Of a DNA stretch of 64,000 nt, positions 1 to 8,447 are shown piece by piece (the stretch's first letter is position 1; every line of letters begins with the position of its first letter). Source of the DNA: Sphingopyxis sp. (lineage in GTDB: Bacteria > Pseudomonadota > Alphaproteobacteria > Sphingomonadales > Sphingomonadaceae); NCBI RefSeq assembly GCF_025869345.1, contig NZ_JAOZVW010000023.1:1-64000 (forward strand), in the 5' to 3' direction. Made by a program: the position numbers and the translations under genes. Below the pieces are notes generated by a model. It did not search any database, had not been told where the DNA came from, and worked only from the letters and a program-made list of their open reading frames with translations.

Positions 1-77
1 CGTCATTGCGAGCGAAGCGAAGCAATCCAGGGCGGTTTACGCGCGCTCTGGATTGCTTCGCTTCGCTCGCAATGACG
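1..77. repeat. Palindromic intergenic repeat, family A, copy 1
   Basis: Two long inverted arms (CGTCATTGCGAGCG... and ...CGCTCGCAATGACG) flank a short central spacer (GGCGGTTTACGCGCG). The transcript would fold into one long hairpin. Near-identical copies are seen at 7446-7523 and 32750-32832. The element starts at the first base of the window, so more may lie to the left. No transposase is adjacent; it resembles REP/BIME-type intergenic palindromes. Confidence 0.85.
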
Positions 78-94
78 ATGCTGGCGATGCCAGG

Positions 95-127
95 AAAAAG
101 CCCGGCCGCCTGACAGACGACCGGGCC
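95..127 (-). terminator. Rho-independent terminator of the DUF1328 gene
   Basis: On the minus strand a GGCCCGG...CCGGGC stem is followed at once by TTTTT, 26 bases after the stop codon of the small membrane protein gene at 154-327. Stem plus T-run fits a classic intrinsic terminator. Confidence 0.7.
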
Positions 128-153
128 AAACAATTCGCTTTGCAAACGCCCCG

Positions 154-327
154 TCAGGGCAGCGTGGTCCGTCCGCCGCGTCCGAAGAGGAAGGCGACGA
201 CGAACAGCACGACGCCGATGATCAACAGGATTTTCGCGAACTCGGCGGAAATGCCCGCAATGCCGCCGAAGCCGAGCAGCGCGGCAATGAGCGCGACGAC
301 CGCGAAAATGATGGCCCATCTGAACAT
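154..327 (-). CDS. DUF1328 small membrane protein (YtjA-like)
   Basis: This 57-residue ORF is too short for the supplied track. It begins [19 protein letters not shown], has two hydrophobic segments (about residues 4-20 and 32-48) around a glycine-rich turn (GFGGIAGIS), and ends in the basic tail [10 protein letters not shown]. That is the layout of the DUF1328/YtjA family of tiny inner-membrane proteins, often stress-induced but of unknown function. The start is supported by an AGGGAG ribosome-binding site a few bases upstream, and the gene ends in its own terminator at 95-127. It appears to be monocistronic. Confidence 0.8.
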   Translation of the reverse strand: MFRWAIIFAVVALIAALLGFGGIAGISAEFAKILLIIGVVLFVVAFLFGRGGRTTLP

Positions 328-457
328 GCCTATTCTCCCTACTGGCGCGCGACCTCACCCTCGCCCGCGCGTCGGGCGAATTGGCCATCGCATCATCCTG
401 TTTAGATGATCGAGAAACGCGCCCCGGTGCCGGAAGTTCCGCTGCTCCGGTGGCCGG

Positions 458-1798
458 TCAGCGCAGCCGCCACTTGGCGCCGAGTTGCTCCGCCGGGCAC
501 CAGCGCATCGGCGGGCCGGTGTCCTGAATGGTGAGCTGGATGCGCGTCGGCGTCAGGATTTTCACCTCCATCTCCCATTCGGGAAGAAAGAAGGAACCGC
601 GCGATTTTTCGACCTTGCCGAGCGGGCCGACGAAATTCTCATCGAGGCTGCCCGGCGCGCCGCCGCCGCGCATCAGGCCGAGCCGCTTGCCGTCATAGTA
701 GAGCGCCTCGAAGCCAGGGTTCGCGCAAGGCTCGGTCTCGTTCACATAATAGCCCGCAACGATGCCGAGCGGCGCGACGGGCTTTTGCCCCGCCGCCTGC
801 GCGCCCGATGCCGCCCCCGCCGCCGAGGCGCATTGCGGAACGAGCGCGCGGATCGCCGCAGTCGAACCGCCGAGCGATACATAGCTCAGATCCCTCCATT
901 CATCGCCGCCGTCGCTGCTCGCGATCAGCGACAGGTCGGTGTCGCGGCCGCTGAGCAGGCTTTCGACGACCGGGTCGATCGTGCCGCTGAAATCGCCCTT
1001 CCCCGGCTCCTGCACGAGCGCCTGCGTTCCTTCGCGATCCTCCATCGAGCTTCGGAACGAGAGGAGCAGCGGTCGCCCGGCCGCCGGCAGCGGGACGCCG
1101 GCCTTCGGCACGACGGTCATATAGAGACCGCCGCCGGGCTGGCAGCGGATGCCGATCGCCGCGAACTCGGGGTGGCCGGTCACCGCCGCGATGGCGCCCG
1201 ATCCCGTCCCCGCGAACTGCCAGCGTGCCGTATGCTGCGGCGGAGGCGCGGCATCCGCATCGTCGGTCGGGCCGTCGCCGCCCTTCATCTTCGACGGATC
1301 GACGTTCCGCTGCATTCCGGTCTGCACCCATTTCTGGCCGTTCCACACCAAAGTCTGCCCGCAAACCTCCGCGCCATATCCGCCGCAGACGCTGCCGTGG
1401 GTCAGCAGCATCAGCCCCTTGCGCTTCGCGTCGACGGATATGATGTCCCAGCCGCGGACATTGTCGTTGAAGATTTCGCGCAGGCCGTTCCTGGTCGACC
1501 CGAGTATGCCGATCACGCAGCCCGCGGTTCCGCACCACGCCGAATAGCCCGACGTCGTGCAGCGGGTCGCGGCATATTCGATCACCCAGTCGGGCTTGCC
1601 GTCGTTCGTCACCTCGACCTGGGTCGCGAAACCCGCGCGGTCGGGAACGAACTTGCCGCCCTCGGCGCGGCAATCCTGCTTGAGCTGGTCATAGACCGCC
1701 TGCACCTCGCGCGGCCAGGCTTTGGGCGCGGTCTGGGCATGGACGGTGGCCTGCGTCGAGCAGGCGGCAAGCGATATCAGGGCAAGGACAAAACGCAT
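458..1798 (-). CDS. Exported protein of unknown function
   Basis: A 446-residue protein starting MRFVLALISLAACSTQ, a hydrophobic signal sequence with possible cleavage after VHA or a lipobox-like LAAC. The track's longer ORF adds 19 residues before this signal and is less likely. The mature part contains several cysteines (for example CRAEGG, CGTAGC and CGGYGAEVCG) suggesting disulfides in the periplasm, and a C-terminal section around YYVNETEPCANPGFEALYYDG. I do not recognise a catalytic motif. The gene is divergent from the winged-helix kinase gene at 1991, with which it shares a 192-base intergenic region. Function unknown. Confidence 0.6.
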   Translation of the reverse strand: MRFVLALISLAACSTQATVHAQTAPKAWPREVQAVYDQLKQDCRAEGGKFVPDRAGFATQVEVTNDGKPDWVIEYAATRCTTSGYSAWCGTAGCVIGILGSTRNGLREIFNDNVRGWDIISVDAKRKGLMLLTHGSVCGGYGAEVCGQTLVWNGQKWVQTGMQRNVDPSKMKGGDGPTDDADAAPPPQHTARWQFAGTGSGAIAAVTGHPEFAAIGIRCQPGGGLYMTVVPKAGVPLPAAGRPLLLSFRSSMEDREGTQALVQEPGKGDFSGTIDPVVESLLSGRDTDLSLIASSDGGDEWRDLSYVSLGGSTAAIRALVPQCASAAGAASGAQAAGQKPVAPLGIVAGYYVNETEPCANPGFEALYYDGKRLGLMRGGGAPGSLDENFVGPLGKVEKSRGSFFLPEWEMEVKILTPTRIQLTIQDTGPPMRWCPAEQLGAKWRLR

Positions 1799-1923
1799 GA
1801 TGTTCCCCCAATTCAAAAGAGATGGATCGCGACGGCCCACCCGATCACGGCGCACGGTGCATCCGCTGCCCGGCCTTCCGCAGCCCGACCTTCCGGCTAC
1901 CTATATCCGCGGCAACGGCAAAG

Positions 1924-1943
1924 TCTTGATGCCACTATCAAGA
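1924..1943. promoter_or_regulatory. Candidate operator: perfect inverted repeat
   Basis: TCTTGAT-gccact-ATCAAGA is a perfect 7-base inverted repeat with a 6-base spacer. It lies about 48 bases before the start of the winged-helix kinase gene, in the intergenic region shared with the divergent exported-protein gene. Its size and symmetry fit a dimeric regulator site; which protein binds is unknown. Confidence 0.35.
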
Positions 1944-1990
1944 ATTTCTAAAGCTTGGGAAAAGCGGGCGTAGCAGGGGGTCGCAAAATC

Positions 1991-4705
1991 ATGTCATCTA
2001 CTCATTCGTCGCGGCGGCGGCGGCGGTTGTGGCGCTTTGTGAACGCTGAGTTCGACGAAGCGAGCTGGACGCTGCGCATCGGCGGCGCCCCCGTCGCGCT
2101 CGAGGGGAAGCCGCTCGAGGTGTTGCACGAACTGCTGCTGCGCGCGGGCGAAGTCGTCACCAAGGACGAAATTCTCGATGCGGTGTGGCCCGGCGTGACC
2201 GTGGTCGAAGGCTCGCTCGCGACCGCCATCTCGAAGCTGCGCAAGGCGCTCGGCGCGTCGGGTTCGGACATCGTCGCCACCGTGCCGCGCGTCGGCTATC
2301 GCCTGACCGCGCCGGTCGAGGTCGAGAGCGTCGATACGCCGCTCGCGCCGCGTTTCGCCTTCGCCGCCGGGGACAGCGTTCCGGGGCGCAAGGCCTGGCA
2401 ACTCGAACAGCCGCTGGGCGATACCGGCGCCGCGGACGTCTGGCTCGCGCGCCAGGCCAAGACGGGCGAGCAGCGGGTGTTCAAATTCGCCGACGCCCCC
2501 GACCGGCTGCGCGCGCTGAAACGCGAAGCCGCATTGTCACGCCTGGTGTCGGCCGGGCTCGGCAAGACATCGCCGCTTCCCGCGCTGCACGAATGGAATT
2601 TCGACGCAGCGCCCTTCTTCCTCGAATATGCATGGGGCGGGCGCGATCTGCTCGCCTGGGCCGAGGGCGGCCTGTCCGCGATCCCGCTCGCCGAGCGGCT
2701 GGCGGTCGCGGCGATGGCGGCGCGCGCGGTGGCGGGCATCCACAGCGTCGGCGTCCTCCACAAGGATCTGAAGCCCGCCAACATGCTGATCGACGACGGC
2801 GAGAGCGGCCGGGTGCTGCGCCTCGTCGATTTCGGCAGCGGACGGCTGATCGACGACGCGCTGCTCGCCAGCTTCCAGATCACCAATCCGGGCTCGCTCG
2901 ACACCGATCTCGGCAAGGACGAGCCGCGGTCGGGCACCCTCGCCTATCGCGCCCCCGAATTGATCGGCGACGCGGTGCCGACGGTGAAGAGCGACATTTA
3001 TGCATTGGGACTGATCCTCTATCAGCTCGTCGTCGGCGATTTCACCGCGGCGCTCGCGCCGGGCTGGGAGGAGCGGGTCGCCGATCCGCTGTTGCGCGAG
3101 GACATCGCGCGCGCCGCCGCGCTGACGCCGGGCGACCGGCTGGACAGCGCCGCCGATCTCGCGGACCGGATCGAGCGGCTGGACGACCGCCGCGCCCAGG
3201 CCGCCGACGCCGCCGAGCGCGCCGCTTTCCTCGCCGATCAGAAACGCCGCGAGGAGCGCCGCGCGGCGCAGCGGCCGTGGGTCCGCGCCGCCTTCGCAAG
3301 CCTAACCGCCGGGCTGCTCGCGACCTCGGCGCTTGCGGCCTATGCGTGGCACCAGCGGAGCGCCGCAATCGCCGCACGCGACCTGACCGAGACCAGCTAC
3401 GCCTTCATCGCCGAGGATGTGCTGGGCAGCCCCGACCCCGCCAAATCGAGCGCCGACGAGACCGTCGTCGAGGCGATCAAGCGCGCGAGCGGGCAGATCG
3501 ACCAGCGTTTCGCGGCCAATCCGGGGATCGCCGCGCGGCTCCACCTCGCCATCGCGCGCGCCTTTCACCAGCGCTCCGACCCCGACACCGCGCGCGCCGA
3601 ATATGCGCGCGCCGACGCGCTGTTCGCGAAGGCCGGCGAGACCGAAAGCGACGACGCCATCACCGGCCGCCTCGACCGCATCAATATGGAGGCGACCTCG
3701 GGTCAGCCCGACCGGCTCGAGGAGGCCGGCCGCCTGCTGGAAAAGGAACGCGCGCGGCTGGGCAAGCGCGGCGAGACCGGCCGCATGGGCTTCGCGCTCG
3801 CACGCGCCGAAGGGTCCTATGATTATTTCGCCGACATCGAACGCGCCGAGCCCGCGTTCCGCCGCGCGGTGGCGATCGGCGAGGCGAGCGGAAGCGATAT
3901 CCCGCCGGGGCAATTGCTGAAGGCGCGATCGTCGCTGGTGCTGACGCTGATGCGGCTCGGGCAGGCCGACAAGGCCGAGCCGATCGCGCGCGCGATCGTC
4001 GCCGATTCGACCCGCATCCGCGGCGCCGATCATCCCGACACGCTCGTCACCCGCCAGCACTGGCTGAACAGTCTGTCGATGACCGGACGCTACAAGGAAG
4101 CGCTGGAAGGCAGCACGCCGCTGCTCGCGGCGATGGAGAAAAGATTCGGCCCCGACCATCGCTTCACTCTGGGCCTGCGTTCGACCCGTTTCGAGAGCTT
4201 CGCCGCGCTCGGCCGCTATGCCGAGGCGGCGGCCGAAGCCGAAAAGGTCTGGAAGGGTGCCGCCGCGCAGGCCGGGGCGCATTCGCACCAGGCACTGGTC
4301 GGGCAGATCGACTATGCCTCGGCGCTCTGCCAGACGCCGCAGCGGGCGAAAGCGCTCGGCGTTGCGCGCGAAGCGCTCGACGCCAGCCTATCGGCGTTCG
4401 GCGCCGATTTTCCGCTCACGCATTCGATCCGCTATTTCACCGCCGAATGCCTGATCGCCAACCAGCGCTTCACCGAAGCCGGGCAGATGCTCGCCGCGGT
4501 CGATCGCGAAAAGACCGCGCAGCTTCTCGGCAATCCCGATTTCGACGCCACCGTCGACGTCGCGCTGGCCGAGGCCGCGATCGGCAATCACGACAAGGCC
4601 GGGGCGCGGCGGCTGCTCGACAAGGCGGCCCCAGCGCTTGCGAAGACGAAGGACGAGATTTTGCGCGCGCGGGCGGAAAAGCTGAGCCGGTCGCTGACCT
4701 CCTGA
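1991..4705 (+). CDS. Winged-helix DNA-binding / Ser-Thr protein kinase / TPR fusion protein
   Basis: A 904-residue protein. Residues ~10-105 form an OmpR/CadC-type winged helix (GKPLEVLHELLLRAGEVV, then a recognition-helix region ending VPRVGYRLTAP). Residues ~135-410 are a Hanks-type kinase with the catalytic loop HKDLKPAN, DFG and the YRAPEL/SDIYALG segments, so the core catalytic residues appear intact. A single transmembrane helix follows (~435-457, LTAGLLATSALAAYAW), then a long TPR-like helical region to the C-terminus. The DNA-binding and kinase domains would be cytoplasmic and the TPR part periplasmic. The start at ATG 1991 follows AGGGGG and excludes an N-terminal run in the longer track ORF. 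It may act as a membrane-bound, one-protein signal transducer; its target genes and phosphorylation substrate are unknown. Confidence 0.85.
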   Translation: MSSTHSSRRRRRLWRFVNAEFDEASWTLRIGGAPVALEGKPLEVLHELLLRAGEVVTKDEILDAVWPGVTVVEGSLATAISKLRKALGASGSDIVATVPRVGYRLTAPVEVESVDTPLAPRFAFAAGDSVPGRKAWQLEQPLGDTGAADVWLARQAKTGEQRVFKFADAPDRLRALKREAALSRLVSAGLGKTSPLPALHEWNFDAAPFFLEYAWGGRDLLAWAEGGLSAIPLAERLAVAAMAARAVAGIHSVGVLHKDLKPANMLIDDGESGRVLRLVDFGSGRLIDDALLASFQITNPGSLDTDLGKDEPRSGTLAYRAPELIGDAVPTVKSDIYALGLILYQLVVGDFTAALAPGWEERVADPLLREDIARAAALTPGDRLDSAADLADRIERLDDRRAQAADAAERAAFLADQKRREERRAAQRPWVRAAFASLTAGLLATSALAAYAWHQRSAAIAARDLTETSYAFIAEDVLGSPDPAKSSADETVVEAIKRASGQIDQRFAANPGIAARLHLAIARAFHQRSDPDTARAEYARADALFAKAGETESDDAITGRLDRINMEATSGQPDRLEEAGRLLEKERARLGKRGETGRMGFALARAEGSYDYFADIERAEPAFRRAVAIGEASGSDIPPGQLLKARSSLVLTLMRLGQADKAEPIARAIVADSTRIRGADHPDTLVTRQHWLNSLSMTGRYKEALEGSTPLLAAMEKRFGPDHRFTLGLRSTRFESFAALGRYAEAAAEAEKVWKGAAAQAGAHSHQALVGQIDYASALCQTPQRAKALGVAREALDASLSAFGADFPLTHSIRYFTAECLIANQRFTEAGQMLAAVDREKTAQLLGNPDFDATVDVALAEAAIGNHDKAGARRLLDKAAPALAKTKDEILRARAEKLSRSLTS

Positions 4706-4802
4706 GACACCGCCGGGTCCCGATCCAAAGCGTTTGCCGATTGCAGGCGGCGGCATCTGCGCTATGGGCAACAGGTATCAGATCGAAACCGGAAAGCCAG
4801 CG

Positions 4803-5978
4803 ATGCCCGAGCCCTCCCATCCCGAAATCCGCGAATCCGTCCGCCGGCTGTGCGCCGATTTCCCTGGCTCCTATTGGCAGGCGCTCGACCGCGACCGCAT
4901 CTATCCGACCGAATTCGTTCGCACGCTGACCCAATCGGGCTTTCTCTCGGTCCTCGTGCCCGAGGAGTTTGGCGGGGCCGGGCTCGGCCTGTCGGCGGCG
5001 ACCGCGATCCTGGAGGAAATCCACCGTTCGGGCTGCAACGGCGGCGCCTGCCACGCGCAGATGTATACGATGGGCACGATCCTGAAGCATGGATCGGCCG
5101 AGCAGAAACAGCGCTACCTGCCCGGCATTGCCAGCGGCGAGTTGCGCCTCCAGGCCTTCGGGGTCACCGAGCCGACCAGCGGCACCGACACGACGCGGAT
5201 CAAGACCTTCGCGCGCCGCGAGCCTGCCCTCGCGAAGGCGGGGGGTGATGACTATGTTGTTTCGGGGCAGAAAATCTGGATCAGCCGCGCCGAGCACAGC
5301 GATCTGATGGTGCTGCTCGTCCGCACCACGCCGCGCGACCAGGTCGCCAAATCGTCTGACGGGATGAGCGTGCTGCTCGTCGACATGCGCGAAGCGGTCG
5401 GCAATGGCCTGACGATCCGCCCGGTGCGCACGATGCTCAACCATGCGACGACCGAGCTGTTCTTCGACGACCTCCGCGTCCCCGCTGCGAACCTGATCGG
5501 CGAGGAAGGCAAGGGCTTCAAATATATCCTCGACGGCATGAACGCCGAGCGCATCCTGATCGCCAGCGAATGCATCGGCGACGGGCGTTTCTTCATCGAC
5601 CGCGCGTCGGCCTATGCTTCGGGGCGCGAGGTGTTCGGGCGGCCGATCGGCGAAAATCAGGGAATCCAGTTCCCGATCGCGCGCGCCTATGTCCAGCTAT
5701 CGGCGGCAGCGGCGATGGTCGATCAGGCGGCGGCGATGTTCGAGGCGGGGGAGCCGTGCGGCACCGAAGCGAACATGGCGAAGATGCTGGCGTCGGAGGC
5801 GAGCTGGTATGCCGCCGACATGTGCATCCAGACCCACGGCGGCTTCGGCTTCGCCGAGGAATATGACATCGAACGCAAGTTCCGCGAAACGCGGCTGTAT
5901 CAGGTCGCGCCGATCAGCACGAACCTGATCTTGAGCCACGTCGCGACGCATGTGCTGAAATTGCCGAAGAGTTTTTGA
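4803..5978 (+). CDS. Acyl-CoA dehydrogenase family protein
   Basis: A 391-residue flavoprotein of normal family length that should introduce a 2,3-double bond into an acyl-CoA thioester using FAD. Visible family features are the FAD/substrate region FGVTEPTSGTDTTRIKT, the middle beta-domain KIWISRAEHSD, the FFDDLRVP segment, and the C-terminal THGGFGFAEEYDIER and QVAPISTNLI. The start at 4803 (MPEPSHPEIRES) is preferred to the track start at 4734 because family homology begins there. It lies 97 bases after the kinase gene and ends just before a family B palindromic repeat. Substrate cannot be told from the sequence. Confidence 0.85.
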   Translation: MPEPSHPEIRESVRRLCADFPGSYWQALDRDRIYPTEFVRTLTQSGFLSVLVPEEFGGAGLGLSAATAILEEIHRSGCNGGACHAQMYTMGTILKHGSAEQKQRYLPGIASGELRLQAFGVTEPTSGTDTTRIKTFARREPALAKAGGDDYVVSGQKIWISRAEHSDLMVLLVRTTPRDQVAKSSDGMSVLLVDMREAVGNGLTIRPVRTMLNHATTELFFDDLRVPAANLIGEEGKGFKYILDGMNAERILIASECIGDGRFFIDRASAYASGREVFGRPIGENQGIQFPIARAYVQLSAAAAMVDQAAAMFEAGEPCGTEANMAKMLASEASWYAADMCIQTHGGFGFAEEYDIERKFRETRLYQVAPISTNLILSHVATHVLKLPKSF

Positions 5979-5997
5979 TTACCGCCTACAAGCATGC

Positions 5998-6077
5998 GTC
6001 CCCGCGAAGGCGGGGCCCCAGAGCTTCATAACGCTTCCGCCAGTCGTACAACTCTGGGTCCCCGCCTTCGCGGGGAC
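5998..6077. repeat. Palindromic intergenic repeat, family B, copy 1
   Basis: Inverted arms GTCCCCGCGAAGGCGGGG...CCCCGCCTTCGCGGGGAC with a central insert of about 30 bases. It lies between the convergent 3' ends of two acyl-CoA dehydrogenase genes. Related copies are at 15193-15278 and 26431-26504. Mobilising genes are not present. Confidence 0.85.
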
Positions 6078-6106
6078 ACACCGGAGTTTGCGGGTGAACC
6101 GGGGCC

Positions 6107-7351
6107 TTAGTGCCGCCCCAATTCCTCGCGGCCCACCACCATATAATGAACCTCGTCGGGGCCATCGGCGAAGCGCAGATGACGGACGTCGGCATAGAGT
6201 TCCGCCAGCGGCGTCCAGTGCGAGATGCCGGTGGCGCCGTGGATCTGGATCGCCTGATCGATGATCTGGCACACGCGTTCGGGCACCATCGCCTTGGCCA
6301 TGCTGACCCAGACGCGCGCCTGTCGATTGCCGAGCAGATCCATCGCCTTCGCCGCCTTGAGCACGATCAGCCGCAGCGCCTCGATATCGCAGCGCGCCCG
6401 CGCGATGACCTCGAGGTTCTTGCCGAGCTGCGATAGCGGCCGCCCGAAGGCGGTGCGCGAATTGCCGCGCTTGACCATCAGGTCGAGCGCGAGTTCGGCC
6501 TTGCCGATCGTGCGCATACAGTGATGGATGCGGCCCGGGCCGAGGCGCATCTGCGAAATCTCGAACCCCCGGCCCTCGCCGAGCAGGATATTCTCGCGCG
6601 GCACGCGGACATTGTCGAAGCGCATGTGCATATGGCCCTGCGGCGCATGATCGGCGCCGAACACGCGCATCGGGCCGAGCACCTGCACCCCCGGCGTGTC
6701 CATCGGCACGAGGATCTGCGAATGCTGCCCCTTGCGCGCGGCTTCGGGGTTGGTCCTCAGCATACAGATCAGGATCTTGCAGCGCGGATCGCCGGCGCCG
6801 CTGATGAAATATTTCTCGCCGTTGATCACCCACTCGTCGCCGTCGAGCACCGCACTGGTTTCGAGGTTGCTCGCGTCCGAGGAAGCAACGCCGGGTTCGG
6901 TCATCACATAGGCCGAGCGGATTTCGCCGTTCAAGAGCGGCTTCAGCCATTGCTCCTTCTGCGCGGGCGTGCCGACCATTTCGAGCACTTCCATATTGCC
7001 GGTGTCGGGCGCCGAGCAGTTCAGCGATTCCGACGCAAGCGGCGACTTGCCGAGTTCGGCGGCGATATAGGCATAATCGAGATTGGTGAGCGGCGTCCCC
7101 GTGTCGCCGTGCGGCAGGAAGAAGTTCCACAGGCCCGCGGCCTTCGCCTTGTTCTTCGCGCCTTCGAGCAGTTCGAGCTGACCCGGCGCCCAACTCCAGC
7201 GGTCGGCGCGACCCTCGCCGAGCCGGAAGAATTCTTCGGTGATCGGCGCGACATTCTCGGCGATATGGCGCTTCACCGCGTCGAAGAGCGGCTGCGCTTC
7301 CTTCGACATGCGCAGGTCGTTGAGTTCGGCTTCGAGTTCGATCTCGGTCAT
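6107..7351 (-). CDS. Acyl-CoA dehydrogenase, ACAD10/11-like
   Basis: A 414-residue acyl-CoA dehydrogenase. It shows the motifs AYVMTEPGVASSDASN, KYFISGAGDPRCK, FDNVRVPRENILLGEGRGFEI and QIIDQAIQIHGATGIS, with the C-terminal ADGPDEVHYMVVGREE that resembles the ACAD10/11 branch. The start MTEIELEAELNDL at 7351 has GGAGAC upstream; the track's longer N-terminus is unlikely. It converges on the other dehydrogenase gene, with a family B repeat between them. Upstream a family A repeat separates it from the lysR gene. The reaction is alpha,beta-dehydrogenation of an acyl-CoA; the chain type is unknown. Confidence 0.85.
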   Translation of the reverse strand: MTEIELEAELNDLRMSKEAQPLFDAVKRHIAENVAPITEEFFRLGEGRADRWSWAPGQLELLEGAKNKAKAAGLWNFFLPHGDTGTPLTNLDYAYIAAELGKSPLASESLNCSAPDTGNMEVLEMVGTPAQKEQWLKPLLNGEIRSAYVMTEPGVASSDASNLETSAVLDGDEWVINGEKYFISGAGDPRCKILICMLRTNPEAARKGQHSQILVPMDTPGVQVLGPMRVFGADHAPQGHMHMRFDNVRVPRENILLGEGRGFEISQMRLGPGRIHHCMRTIGKAELALDLMVKRGNSRTAFGRPLSQLGKNLEVIARARCDIEALRLIVLKAAKAMDLLGNRQARVWVSMAKAMVPERVCQIIDQAIQIHGATGISHWTPLAELYADVRHLRFADGPDEVHYMVVGREELGRH

Positions 7352-7445
7352 AGGGGTCTCCGCTGTGATTTGCGGCGACGCTAGCGGCAAACATCCATCG
7401 ATAGAAATGATAGGTTCGAATAGCTGATATTCGTCCATAGAATGT

Positions 7446-7523
7446 CGTCATTGCGAGCGACGCGAAGCAATCCAGGGGCGGTTTACGTCTGCTCTGGATT
7501 GCTTCGCTTCGCTCGCAATGACG
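7446..7523. repeat. Palindromic intergenic repeat, family A, copy 2
   Basis: Arms CGTCATTGCGAGCGACG... and ...CGCTCGCAATGACG surround GGGGCGGTTTACGTCTG, matching copy 1 almost base for base. It begins ten bases after the 3' end of the cyo-regBA-lysR operon and so may also act as its terminator or mRNA-stabilising hairpin, though no T-run follows. Confidence 0.85.
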
Positions 7524-7532
7524 GCGGTGGAG

Positions 7533-8447
7533 TCAGTCTACTCTGCCCAACTCATCCGCGATAATCCCGCGCAGCCAGCGCAGGCCAGGGTCGGCGTCGG
7601 CCGCCTGGTGCCAATAGAGATAGCTGCCCCCCTGCTCGACCGGCAGCGGCATGTCGACAAGCTGCATCGGCCACATCGCGTCGAGCACTTCGGCGTGCGA
7701 GCGCGGCAGCGAAAAGAGCATGTCCGACGCGGCGACGATCTGCCAAGCGGTGATCGCGTGCTGGCACCGCACCGCGACGCGGCGGGCGAGCCCCAGGCGG
7801 TCGAGCGCCATATCCTCCATCCCCGGCCCGTGCGGCCGCGCGGTAGCGACGATATGGTCGAGGGCGAGATAGGTATCGAGGTCGATCGCGCCATCGACGC
7901 GCGGGTGCCCCTTGCGCGCCACGATGACGGGCGGCTCGGTGCCGAGATAATGGCGGCAAAGCCGGTCGTCGGCGGGCAAGGCGACATCGAGCGCGAGATC
8001 GAGGTCGCCGTTCGCGAGCGCTACCACCAGGTCGCGGCGGCGAAAGGTCACGCTCGCCAGCATCGCCCGCGGCGCCTCGCTCCGCACCCGCAGCGCAAGC
8101 GCGGAGAAACGCGGCATCTCGCCCGACAGGCGCACCCCGATGCGAAATTCGCGCGCCGTCTCGGCCGGGTCGAAGGCGGTCGCGGCGTCGAGCGCGGCGT
8201 CGAGCCCGCGCAGCGCCTCGCGCACCGGCCCGGCGATCGCGCGCGCGGCCGAGGTCGGCACCAGCCGGTTGCCCTGCCGCACGAACAGCGGATCGCCGAA
8301 CGCATCGCGCAGCTTCGCGAGCGCATGGCTGATCGCGGGCTGCGACAGGTTGAGGTGGCGCGCCGCCGCCGACACGCCGCCCTTGGCGTGGATCGCATCG
8401 AACACCTGAAGCAGGTTGAGGTCGAAGCGCGCCAATCGCCGCATCAT
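7533..8447 (-). CDS. LysR-family transcriptional regulator
   Basis: A 304-residue protein with an N-terminal LysR helix-turn-helix (FDLNLLQVFDAIHAKGG, AAARHLNLSQPAISHALAKLR, FGDPLFVRQGNRLVPT) and a C-terminal effector-binding domain of normal length. Its ATGATG start overlaps the TGA of the regA-like gene by four bases, so it is translationally coupled to the cyo-regBA operon and is its last gene. Because such a regulator is usually transcribed divergently from its targets, this terminal position is less common. The inducer and target promoter are not visible. Confidence 0.9.
   Translation of the reverse strand: MMRRLARFDLNLLQVFDAIHAKGGVSAAARHLNLSQPAISHALAKLRDAFGDPLFVRQGNRLVPTSAARAIAGPVREALRGLDAALDAATAFDPAETAREFRIGVRLSGEMPRFSALALRVRSEAPRAMLASVTFRRRDLVVALANGDLDLALDVALPADDRLCRHYLGTEPPVIVARKGHPRVDGAIDLDTYLALDHIVATARPHGPGMEDMALDRLGLARRVAVRCQHAITAWQIVAASDMLFSLPRSHAEVLDAMWPMQLVDMPLPVEQGGSYLYWHQAADADPGLRWLRGIIADELGRVD

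Noticed and set aside
485-1951. 488-residue plus-strand ORF opposite the exported protein
   Set aside because: Shadow frame; the minus-strand frame has a proper signal peptide and patterned cysteines.
7446-7523. Possible insertion-sequence remnant or attachment site
   Set aside because: No transposase fragment, no target-site duplication visible, and the same palindrome recurs as a short stand-alone element.
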